9,404 nt of DNA from UBA3071 sp965369635 (GTDB lineage: Bacteria > Chloroflexota > Anaerolineae > UBA3071): the NCBI GenBank assembly GCA_965369635.1, contig CBDURC010000119.1, positions 1-9,404 on the forward strand. Direction: 5' to 3'. Below are positions 1 through 6,091 of the stretch, one piece after another. Positions within the stretch are counted from its first letter, which is position 1. Each line of letters starts with the position of its first letter. The notes beneath the pieces were generated by a model, which worked only from the letters and a program-made list of their open reading frames with translations, was not told the DNA's origin and did no database searches. The position numbers and the translations under genes were made by a program.

Positions 1-485
1 GTGATGGTGGGTCTATCGCCGGCGAACATGCGTGCCCGGCTTCTGCCGAAGGAGATGGCCTGATTGTTGGCCCCTTGGGCCTGACGTATCAGAATGAAAA
101 CGAGAAGGCCAGCGAAAAGGAGGGGAACAATGCTGATGGCCAGCGATACCCATCTGGACGCAGCGCCGGGAGGATTCACCTCCAGCTCGAAATCACCCAA
201 CCGTTCCTCAGGCACACCCAGCGCCAGCAGCGTCTCGGGCAGGCTCGTGCCGGGCTCCTTGCGCGAGACCACAACCGTTTCGCTGCGCGTGCGTTGGATC
301 AGCAACCGGTCGTCTTCCGTGATGACGATGGAAGCGATATCCCCCGCAGCCGCCCACTTGGCGACGGTGGTGATGTCCACCTGTTCGGGCTGTTCAAAAG
401 AGGGGAATACATTGAGAGCAAGCGCCGCAGCAGCGACGAGAATCAGCAGATAAACAAATCCATTTCTTCGCCAGTTAGAACTCAC
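1..485 (-). CDS. ftsH: FtsH ATP-dependent zinc metalloprotease, N-terminal part (runs off the left edge)
   Basis: FtsH is a membrane-anchored hexameric AAA+ protease that degrades misfolded membrane proteins and some short-lived soluble ones. Only the first 161 codons are present; the AAA and zinc-protease domains lie outside the window. What is visible fits the family's N-terminus: a short N-tail SSNWRRNGF, membrane segment 1 at about residues 9-27, a small extracytoplasmic domain at about 28-111, membrane segment 2 at about 112-133, and then the hallmark QAQGANNQAISFGRSRARMF (residues 135-154) that leads into the AAA module. The start is GTG at 485, chosen because GGAGG (491-495) sits 5 bases upstream and the protein begins just before the first membrane segment. 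It lies downstream of the permease fusion on the same strand, 163 bases away, and has its own promoter-like element at 603-608. The motif makes the identification firm. Confidence 0.95.
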   Translation of the reverse strand, partial: MSSNWRRNGFVYLLILVAAAALALNVFPSFEQPEQVDITTVAKWAAAGDIASIVITEDDRLLIQRTRSETVVVSRKEPGTSLPETLLALGVPEERLGDFELEVNPPGAASRWVSLAISIVPLLFAGLLVFILIRQAQGANNQAISFGRSRARMFAGDRPTI

Positions 486-500
486 GTTAACCTCCAGGTC

Positions 501-596
501 GGTAGATTCGTAGGCGGTAGATTGGGAAACTGGTACGTGAATAGGCAGCTTGCACCAATCTACCAATGTACTGATCTACCTACCGGTTACCAGTTT
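501..596 (-). repeat. Cluster of inverted and direct repeats in the ftsH leader
   Basis: The core GGTAGAT occurs four times: on the plus strand at 501-507 and 516-522, and inverted (ATCTACC) at 558-564 and 574-580. GGTAGATTGG at 516-525 is a perfect inverted copy of CCAATCTACC at 555-564. AAACTGGTA at 527-535 is inverted as TACCAGTTT at 588-596. In the ftsH mRNA leader, pairs 574-580/501-507 and 555-564/516-525 nest into one long stem, whereas 588-596/527-535 crosses them, so the two folds are either alternatives or a pseudoknot. The repeats could instead be operator sites on DNA. The innermost arm ends 6 bases upstream of the ftsH Shine-Dalgarno. Confidence 0.6.
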
Positions 597-602
597 GGGC
601 AC

Positions 603-608
603 ATTATA
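603..608 (-). promoter_or_regulatory. Probable extended -10 promoter of ftsH
   Basis: On the minus strand TGGTATAAT gives a perfect -10 hexamer (603-608) with the TG of an extended -10 element. No good -35 is found 16-18 bases upstream (best candidate TGGCGC), which is common for extended -10 promoters. Transcription would start near 596, leaving an mRNA leader of about 110 bases before the ftsH GTG. It lies just past the permease stop codon, where I see no terminator, so ftsH could also receive read-through. Confidence 0.65.
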
Positions 609-648
609 CCAGAGACTTCCACCATGCGCCACTTGCGGGTATTGCTCT

Positions 649-3600
649 CTAATACTCCTCACGTCCCATGACCATCAGCGCCAGCGCCAGTGCCTCGCCC
701 GCCTCCTCCAATCGCTCCGCCGAGATGCTCTCCAGCGTATCGGCCGACCGATGGCTGGTCTCCTCCCAGCCCACCATGCTCAGGGTGATGTTGGGCGCTT
801 CGTCGGCGCTGTCGAAAGCGCTGCCCTCGTCAAAGACCAGATTCATATCCAGCCGCTCGGTACCGCGTTGCGTGCGCACCTTCACCTTCTGAGTTGCATC
901 CTCAAAGACGCGGATCAGCCGCTGGCTGCCGCCCGCCGACAACTCCAGCGTTGGCTCCGTACCCTGACCCAGGCCGCGTAGATAGACCACTGCCTGGAGC
1001 TTGTACGAACTGGCAAAGCCTCTCTTAGCCTGCAGGAACCCGGTCGCCTCCATCTGCCGGCCATACGCCAGTCCGTGAGGTGAGCCTTCGCCGGCGTAGG
1101 CCACGAACAGGAAGGTCCGGTAGGGCGCATACTCCTGCTCCTGCAGCGTGCGGATGGCCTCCAGCATCACGGCCACGCCGCTGGCGTTGTCGTTGGCACC
1201 CGGATATGCGCTGCCGGCCGGATCGGTGCCCGTGCCGTCGTACTGGGCCAGCACCATGATCAACTGATCGTCCATCTGGGCAGAAGCAGGACCGCCTTGA
1301 ATATGCCCCCTGGTGCCGGGCAGATGGCCGATGACGTGACGCACTGGCATCTTCTCATGTGCGGTTCCTGTGATCTCCAGGGAGACGTCAAGACCCGTCG
1401 GCAGCACAGCAACTTCATCCTGCCCCAGAGTCTCCTCCGTCTTACGCAGGCTTTGCACTGTCTGCTCGGTGCCCGCCAGCAGCCGGTTGGCCACTTCCTC
1501 GGTGATCCAGAAAACCGGTGTTTCGTAGCCAACCGTACGTCCAGTGCCCCACATCTGGTACGTCGGATCGCGGCTGGGCATCACCTCTCGTCGCTCCAAC
1601 CTGGCATCGTCATCGGAGACGATGAGCATGCCTTGCTGTGGTTGTTCTCCCACGAGATAGCGCAAGTGTTCTTCCGAAAGCAGCAGCAACACGTCGCTGG
1701 CTGTGTCCAGTCTCTCCAATACAGGGTAGCTGGGGCCAAAGTACTGGCCTCGCCCCAGCAACGGGCCCAGGCCAACCCAGCGCACTTGGCCCGCCGTCTG
1801 GCCTAGATTGCTATACTCCCCCACGTACTCGGCGAAATCCTGGCGATAGATTGGCGGCGGACCGCCCTCGTGCAGCGTCAGCTTGGGCACTGCGTCCAGC
1901 GTTGTGTAGTTGTAGGGCCTGGTCTGGAAGTAGGTAAGCGCTTCGCCGGCGGCCTGCAAGCCCAAGGCCTCGAATTGTGCAGCGATATACTCCGCAGCCG
2001 CATCCTGGCCAAGTGAGCCCGGTCCACGTCCCTCCAACGCAGGATCCGTCAACACCTGCACGTGCGCCAGCGCCCTCTGACCGTCGAAGGCCTCCACATA
2101 CTGCCGGTAGTAGGTGCTGGGTCCCACGTAGCGTCCCGCCCACTGAATCCCCAGGACGAAGACCAAGCCCGCCACCACCGTGGTGCGGTTGATCACCCGC
2201 GTGAACCCCACCCCCACCCGATCGATCATGCGCCGCAGCCCCTCACCGAAGAGGTTGAAGGCCAGGATAGCAAAGGCAAAGGCCAACGAAGGATAGATCG
2301 CCGTCCAGGGCCAGGAGCGCGCCCCCAATCGCACGTTCGAAAGCATCGCTCCCCACTCCGGCACGTCCGAGTAGTGGTAGGGCGCTGCACCGATGGCCAA
2401 CTCAGCAAAGGTGCCACCGCCGATGAAGATGTCGATGAAGCCCAACTCGGCCAGCAGCATCAGCACTGCCCCCATCTCCAGTGCCGAGAGCACGATCAGC
2501 GCTGAGACCAGGTTGGGCAGAACGTGACGATACAGGATCTGCACCGTGCGCAAGCCCACCGCCTTCGCACTCTCGATGAACAACTGCGGGCGGATGGTGA
2601 TTACCTCACTGCGCACGTACTGCATCACCTCGCCCCAGCCCACGAAGCAGAAGGCGATGATAAAGGTGGAGACTCCCTCGCGTATGCCCAGCGCCAGGAT
2701 GAGGATCATGGTCAGCAGCAGCGCAGGGAAGGGAGCAACGATCTCCGAGAGGCCCACGATCAACCGGTCGATCGTGGAGCCGGCGTTCCAGCCTGCCGCA
2801 GCGCCGAGGAAAAAGCCCACAGCCATGCGGGCCAGAACGATGACCACGGACATGGACAGGGTGCGCCGTGCCCCGACCAGCACCAGGCTCATGATGTCCC
2901 GCCCGATCACGTCTGTACCCCAGGGATATACCTCGGATGGGGCAAACGGTGGCACACTCAGTTTGCCGTCAATGATGGTCAACCCCTGGGTGACGTAGGG
3001 GCTATGCGGCGCAAGCTGCGTGCCCAAGAAGACGACCATCAGCAGCACCAGCAGCAGCAACGCACCTAACGAGAACGATAGGTTGCCCACTGTAGCTTGC
3101 ACCCAGGCGCGGCGCCGCTCGGCACGGCGATCCGCCTCGGTCACCTCGTAGTACTGTCCCTCGGCGATGCGTTGTTGCAGCAGGGCGCGGAACCGCTCAT
3201 TTTCCTCCCGTGATGCCGCATCCCGATCCCTGATCCCCCTGGCCAGCCCGCGCAGACTGTCGCGCACGGCGGCGAACAAGCTGCGGCGCCGGACACGACT
3301 CACTATCTCCTGTTCGCCAACGCGGGGATCAATGCGACCATACGTGGCTTCCAACAGCAGGTTGACCAAAATGAACAACCCGCCCAGACACAGCAGCAGG
3401 ATGACCGTCAGATTGTCATCCTGGCGGGCGATGGACCTCAGCAGATTGAAACCAATCCCCGTCCAGTTGAAGAACCGCTCCACCACCGGCAGGCTACTGA
3501 GGCCAAAACGCAGCGAGGTCAAGAGCACAGTGAGAATGGGGATGGCCGCGTTGCGGTAGACGTGCCGCCGCCAAACCGAGCGCCGCGACAACCCCTTGCT

Positions 3601-4308
3601 GTGTGCCGTGCGCACGTAGTCCTGATCCAGCACCTCACTCAGAGAGATGAAGGTGACGCGGGCAATCTGGGCCATGGGGCGGGTGGCCAGCACCAGCGCC
3701 GGCAGCACGATGTGCGCATCCCAGCCGAAGCCGCCCACCGGCAGCGGTGCCTTGCCGCCGAAGGTGCGCACCCACTTGATCATAGCCATCTGCAGCAACA
3801 GGGCCACGAAGAAGCTGGGCAGGGACATCCCCGCCAGAGAGCCGATGAGGGTGATCAACGAGGCGTTGGAATGGCGGCGGCGGGCCGACCAGGCTCCCAG
3901 GGGCACACCCAGCAGGACGGCGGCGGCGAGAGAGGCGGCCAGGAGCCCCAGGCTCTTGCTGACCGTGGGCCAGAGCACCTCAGCGACGGGGATCTCCCGC
4001 GCCCCGCGGCTGGCGGAGAGGGTCATGCCCAACTCACCTTGGGCCAATTGGGCGAGGTAACGACCACCGGCGGTCAGGCCGTGGCGCAGGGCCTCGCCCA
4101 GTTCGGCGCCTCGGGCCATTTCCAGGCCGAAGAAGCAGAGGTAGACGATAGCCAGCAACACCAGGGCGGCGAAGCCGAGCCGTTGCAAGAAGCGCAGGAT
4201 GCCGCTCAAGGCGCTGCCCGTCGAGCCTGGCCGCCGGCCTGTACGTTCGCTAGATGACTGTTTCTCGGTCCAGGGATCGGGGGCATAACTCTCCGCGGCT
4301 ACCGACAC
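649..4308 (-). CDS. Fused dipeptide/oligopeptide ABC permease (DppB-like + DppC-like) with C-terminal PA/M28-like peptidase domain
   Basis: A single 1219-residue reading frame. Residues about 43-325 are a DppB-type permease (membrane segments near 43-62, 118-140, 152-178, 198-215, 255-277, 301-322) with the ATPase-docking loop DYVRTAHSKGL at 230-240. A charged cytoplasmic linker of about 85 residues follows. Residues about 410-690 are a DppC-type permease (segments near 411-432, 483-506, 520-543, 545-562, 600-625, 668-688) with docking loop ESAKAVGL at 579-586. An extra segment at about 709-725 should place residues 726-1219 outside the cell. That part is an M28 metallopeptidase fold with an inserted PA-like domain (about 860-945); PGANDNASG (1036-1044) and SHRSADT (1185-1191) are its signatures. 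Three zinc ligands look lost (Q1022, G1075, R1111), so it may be catalytically dead. The start is GTG at 4308, with GGTGGAG ending 5 bases upstream. No ATPase or binding-protein gene is in the window. Domain identity is firm; transported substrate is unknown. Confidence 0.9.
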   Translation of the reverse strand: MSVAAESYAPDPWTEKQSSSERTGRRPGSTGSALSGILRFLQRLGFAALVLLAIVYLCFFGLEMARGAELGEALRHGLTAGGRYLAQLAQGELGMTLSASRGAREIPVAEVLWPTVSKSLGLLAASLAAAVLLGVPLGAWSARRRHSNASLITLIGSLAGMSLPSFFVALLLQMAMIKWVRTFGGKAPLPVGGFGWDAHIVLPALVLATRPMAQIARVTFISLSEVLDQDYVRTAHSKGLSRRSVWRRHVYRNAAIPILTVLLTSLRFGLSSLPVVERFFNWTGIGFNLLRSIARQDDNLTVILLLCLGGLFILVNLLLEATYGRIDPRVGEQEIVSRVRRRSLFAAVRDSLRGLARGIRDRDAASREENERFRALLQQRIAEGQYYEVTEADRRAERRRAWVQATVGNLSFSLGALLLLVLLMVVFLGTQLAPHSPYVTQGLTIIDGKLSVPPFAPSEVYPWGTDVIGRDIMSLVLVGARRTLSMSVVIVLARMAVGFFLGAAAGWNAGSTIDRLIVGLSEIVAPFPALLLTMILILALGIREGVSTFIIAFCFVGWGEVMQYVRSEVITIRPQLFIESAKAVGLRTVQILYRHVLPNLVSALIVLSALEMGAVLMLLAELGFIDIFIGGGTFAELAIGAAPYHYSDVPEWGAMLSNVRLGARSWPWTAIYPSLAFAFAILAFNLFGEGLRRMIDRVGVGFTRVINRTTVVAGLVFVLGIQWAGRYVGPSTYYRQYVEAFDGQRALAHVQVLTDPALEGRGPGSLGQDAAAEYIAAQFEALGLQAAGEALTYFQTRPYNYTTLDAVPKLTLHEGGPPPIYRQDFAEYVGEYSNLGQTAGQVRWVGLGPLLGRGQYFGPSYPVLERLDTASDVLLLLSEEHLRYLVGEQPQQGMLIVSDDDARLERREVMPSRDPTYQMWGTGRTVGYETPVFWITEEVANRLLAGTEQTVQSLRKTEETLGQDEVAVLPTGLDVSLEITGTAHEKMPVRHVIGHLPGTRGHIQGGPASAQMDDQLIMVLAQYDGTGTDPAGSAYPGANDNASGVAVMLEAIRTLQEQEYAPYRTFLFVAYAGEGSPHGLAYGRQMEATGFLQAKRGFASSYKLQAVVYLRGLGQGTEPTLELSAGGSQRLIRVFEDATQKVKVRTQRGTERLDMNLVFDEGSAFDSADEAPNITLSMVGWEETSHRSADTLESISAERLEEAGEALALALMVMGREEY

Positions 4309-4443
4309 ATCAGCTCCACCTCAGTCTTCAAACAGGTTCACGGTAATGGCAGAAGTCCCCAGTGCTGACATCTGGCCTCGTGACGTCCATTCCTTACCAC
4401 AAGGCACAGGACAGGTAGGTTCAACCCAGCGCAACGTCATTCC
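4309..4443. other. Intergenic gap between upp and the permease fusion
   Basis: About 135 bases between the upp stop and the GTG of the permease fusion. Apart from the Shine-Dalgarno GGTGGAG of the fusion I find no convincing -10/-35 pair, no terminator hairpin with a T-run and no small gene. Co-transcription of upp with the fusion is therefore possible but not shown. Confidence 0.5.
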
Positions 4444-5070
4444 CTACCCCGTTCCGAACTGGCGGTCGCCCGCATCGCCCAATCCTGGCACGATGAAGCC
4501 GACATCGTTCAGCCGTTCGTCCACGGCAGCCACGTGGATGGGCACATCAGGATGGGCGGTAGTCAGCGCCTTGATCCCCTCAGGAGCGGCGATGACGCCC
4601 ACGAACTTGATGCGCCGTGCCCCCCATCTCTTGAGGACATCCACTGTCGCCACCGCCGAACCGCCGGTGGCCAGCATGGGATCCAGGATCAGGCAGACTT
4701 GCACGGTGGGGTGCACGGGCAGCTTGTTGTAGTATTCTACGGGGCGCAGCGTGCGCTCGTCCCGATATAGACCGATGTGCCACACCTGCGCACCGGGCAT
4801 CATCTCCCAAAAGCCTTCTACCATGCCCAGGCCAGACCGTAGCACGGGAATCAGCCCGATGTTTTCCGTCAGCCGGTGACCCTCGGCCGCGCCCATGGGG
4901 GTGCTGACCCTGGCCTCTTCCAGGCCCAGATCGGCGGTGGCCTCATAGGCCAGCAAGATGGCGAGCTCGCGGATCAGCTCGCGGAACTGCTTGTGATCGG
5001 TGCCCTTGTCCCGCAGCAAGGTCAGCTTGTGTCGGATCAGCGGGTGATTGGAAACGTGTACCTGCTCCAT
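4444..5070 (-). CDS. upp: Uracil phosphoribosyltransferase
   Basis: UPRT makes UMP from uracil and PRPP in the cytoplasm, the key step of pyrimidine salvage. The 208-residue length is the usual one for the family. The PRPP-binding loop is seen as LILDPMLATGGSA (127-139). The conserved RSGLGMVEG (78-86) and the C-terminal uracil-binding stretch FIVPGLGDAGDRQFGT (192-207) are both intact. The N-terminal half carries the typical HPLIRHKLTLLRDK (9-22). The start is ATG at 5070; the best Shine-Dalgarno, GGAGGG (5082-5087), is 11 bases upstream, a rather long gap. It lies downstream of the zinc-finger gene, separated from it by a terminator, and upstream of the permease fusion on the same strand. 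I found no clear promoter of its own. Confidence 0.97.
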   Translation of the reverse strand: MEQVHVSNHPLIRHKLTLLRDKGTDHKQFRELIRELAILLAYEATADLGLEEARVSTPMGAAEGHRLTENIGLIPVLRSGLGMVEGFWEMMPGAQVWHIGLYRDERTLRPVEYYNKLPVHPTVQVCLILDPMLATGGSAVATVDVLKRWGARRIKFVGVIAAPEGIKALTTAHPDVPIHVAAVDERLNDVGFIVPGLGDAGDRQFGTG

Positions 5071-5113
5071 AATGTAATGTTCCCTCCATGATAATGGATG
5101 ATGTCAACACGCG

Positions 5114-5152
5114 AAAAAGGGGGCGACGCTCCCCAGTACATCGCCGTCCCCC
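5114..5152 (-). terminator. Rho-independent terminator after the DksA/TraR-like gene
   Basis: Read on the minus strand, GGGGACG (5152-5145 region) pairs with CGTC-G-CCCC (5128-5119) as an 8-bp GC-rich stem with one bulged base and a 16-base loop, followed directly by TTTTT (5118-5114). It lies about 100 bases past the zinc-finger stop and just upstream of upp, so it should separate those two transcripts. Confidence 0.7.
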
Positions 5153-5251
5153 ACATCCTCCCTTTGATCGCGTCCGAGTTCCTCCAGATCGGGTTTGTCA
5201 GTGCGTATACTTGCCATGCCCCTCAGGTGCTGCCGTTTCTTGTGTCCCGTG

Positions 5252-5629
5252 CTACCTTCGGCCTATTCTGGGACGCATGATACCCCGGCGCAAGACACGT
5301 TCCATATCGGCCTGGCATTTGACGCAGAGCGTAGCTTCAGGTCGCACCTCCAGCCGCTCGGGCGGAATGGGCTCCCCGCACCGTTCGCAGATGCCGTACG
5401 TCCCGCGCTTGATGGCTCGCAACGCACTCTCTACGGAGAGCATCTCACCCTCAAGCGCGGCGATCAATGTGAGGTTCTTCTCCCGCTCGTAGACCTCAGG
5501 GTCACCCTCTTCTGGATCAGTATCTACTTCGATCCGAACAGCTTCGCGCAGACCCTGCAATCGAGCTCGGATTCGCTGCCGTTCCACTTCCAGTATCTCT
5601 CGTTGCGACGTCTGATTCTTCGTGCCCAT
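5252..5629 (-). CDS. DksA/TraR-family C4 zinc-finger protein
   Basis: A 125-residue protein with the DksA/TraR layout: an N-terminal helical, charged region (about 10-75) that likely forms a coiled-coil hairpin, then a C-terminal zinc finger with Cys81-x2-Cys84-x17-Cys102-x2-Cys105, matching the family pattern GxYGxCExCGxPI. Family members bind the RNA polymerase secondary channel and modulate transcription initiation, often with ppGpp. The acidic stretch DTDPEEGDPE (37-46) sits where the coiled-coil tip of DksA would be, but it is too divergent for me to claim true DksA function; short relatives of this kind are also annotated simply as TraR/DksA zinc-finger proteins. The start is ATG at 5629 with a perfect AGGAGG (5637-5642) 7 bases upstream. 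It has a convincing promoter at 5743-5771 and a terminator downstream, so it is probably monocistronic. Confidence 0.9.
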   Translation of the reverse strand: MGTKNQTSQREILEVERQRIRARLQGLREAVRIEVDTDPEEGDPEVYEREKNLTLIAALEGEMLSVESALRAIKRGTYGICERCGEPIPPERLEVRPEATLCVKCQADMERVLRRGIMRPRIGRR

Positions 5630-5639
5630 CAGACTGCCT

Positions 5640-5649
5640 CCTGATCAGG
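5640..5649. repeat. 10-bp perfect palindrome overlapping the Shine-Dalgarno of the DksA/TraR-like gene
   Basis: CCTGATCAGG is a perfect 10-bp palindrome whose left three bases overlap the complement of the AGGAGG ribosome site (5637-5642). As DNA it could be a small operator; as RNA it is too tight to form a stable hairpin. A chance occurrence is quite possible. Confidence 0.3.
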
Positions 5650-5742
5650 GAATAGTCAGCTCTGGTCTCCAAAAGTGCACAGCCCGAAGGTCCGATTCTG
5701 CCCTCTTGGAAGGTGGATGTACCGATGACAGCATTGCGCCAT

Positions 5743-5771
5743 CTTGTAGCATACTTCTCGGATTCTGTCAA
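5743..5771 (-). promoter_or_regulatory. Sigma-70-type promoter of the DksA/TraR-like gene
   Basis: On the minus strand TTGACA (5766-5771), a 17-base spacer, and TACAAG (5743-5748) preceded by TGC, an extended -10 arrangement. The predicted start near 5736 leaves a leader of about 107 bases before the ATG at 5629. It diverges from the tRNA promoter at 5846-5873, with about 75 bases between the two -35 boxes. Confidence 0.7.
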
Positions 5772-5845
5772 AGACGGAGTCTGGCCTTGCATAGCGAAGC
5801 GGGGAGTGCTCACCTCCATCAGGCCTGTGGGTGTCACTGTGAGAT

Positions 5846-5873
5846 TTGACAATCTTCCCGTTATGGCTATACT
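5846..5873 (+). promoter_or_regulatory. Strong sigma-70-type promoter of the tRNA-Ala pair
   Basis: A consensus -35 TTGACA (5846-5851), a 16-base spacer, and -10 TATACT (5868-5873). The transcription start should fall near 5880, about 6 bases before the first tRNA. With no terminator visible after the second tRNA, this promoter may also feed the T-box leader, cupin and leuS. Confidence 0.85.
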
Positions 5874-5885
5874 GAAATCGCTCTT

Positions 5886-5961
5886 GGGGCTGTAGCTCAG
5901 TTGGGAGAGCGCATCAATCGCACTGATGAGGTCAGGGGTTCGAGTCCCCTCAGCTCCACCA
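5886..5961 (+). tRNA. tRNA-Ala (anticodon CGC)
   Basis: A full cloverleaf can be drawn by hand: acceptor GGGGCTG/CAGCTCC with the alanine identity pair G3:U70, D stem GCTC/GAGC, anticodon stem CATCA/TGATG with loop ATCGCAC (anticodon CGC at 5919-5921, reading GCG), T stem AGGGG/CCCCT with loop TTCGAGT, discriminator A at 5958. The terminal CCA (5959-5961) is encoded in the DNA. It is the first gene after the promoter at 5846-5873. Confidence 0.97.
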
Positions 5962-6003
5962 CTGGGAACAGCTCAGCCAGGGAAGTACGTGAATAGTCTG
6001 CGT

Positions 6004-6076
6004 GGGGCCGTGGCGCAGTTGGGAGCGCGCCTGAATGGCATTCAGGAGGTCGCGGGTTCGAATCCCGCCGGCTCCA
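6004..6076 (+). tRNA. tRNA-Ala (anticodon GGC)
   Basis: Cloverleaf: acceptor GGGGCCG/CGGCTCC with G3:U70, D stem GCGC/GCGC, anticodon stem CCTGA/TCAGG with loop ATGGCAT (anticodon GGC at 6038-6040, reading GCC/GCU), T stem GCGGG/CCCGC with loop TTCGAAT, discriminator A at 6076. The next bases are CCT, so unlike its neighbour it does not encode CCA and needs a CCA-adding enzyme. It lies 42 bases after tRNA-Ala(CGC) and 15 bases before the first stem of the T-box leader. Confidence 0.97.
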
Positions 6077-6086
6077 CCTTGATAAT
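6057..6086 (+). promoter_or_regulatory. Possible internal promoter for the T-box operon, with the -35 inside tRNA-Ala(GGC)
   Basis: GATAAT at 6081-6086 is a good -10 hexamer immediately after the tRNA; initiation about 6-7 bases later would fall at the first base pairs of T-box stem I (6092-6094). The only -35 candidate at the right distance (18 bases) is TTCGAA at 6057-6062, which lies in the tRNA T loop and matches the consensus at just three positions. It is weak, but its placement is suggestive. Confidence 0.35.
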
Positions 6087-6091
6087 CGAAA

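Noticed and set aside
75..981. Plus-strand frames of 119-198 codons opposite ftsH and the end of the permease fusion
   Set aside because: They lie antisense to genuine coding sequence, and the leader between those genes is explained by promoter and repeats; no family features are seen.
649..4308. The permease fusion as an assembly artefact or as three genes joined by a lost stop codon
   Set aside because: The frame is continuous over 3.66 kb, the linkers (about 325-410 and 690-725) are sensible in charge and topology, and I see no internal ribosome site at the joints. Only read data could exclude an error completely.
5102..5107. TTGACA on the minus strand just upstream of upp as a -35 box
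   Set aside because: No -10 hexamer is found 15-19 bases downstream before the upp ribosome site, so I do not call a promoter.
5105..5218. 37-codon minus-strand frame beginning MASIRTDKPD between the zinc-finger gene and upp
   Set aside because: Its GAGGGG ribosome site is only about one base from the ATG, it runs through the terminator hairpin, and it resembles nothing known.
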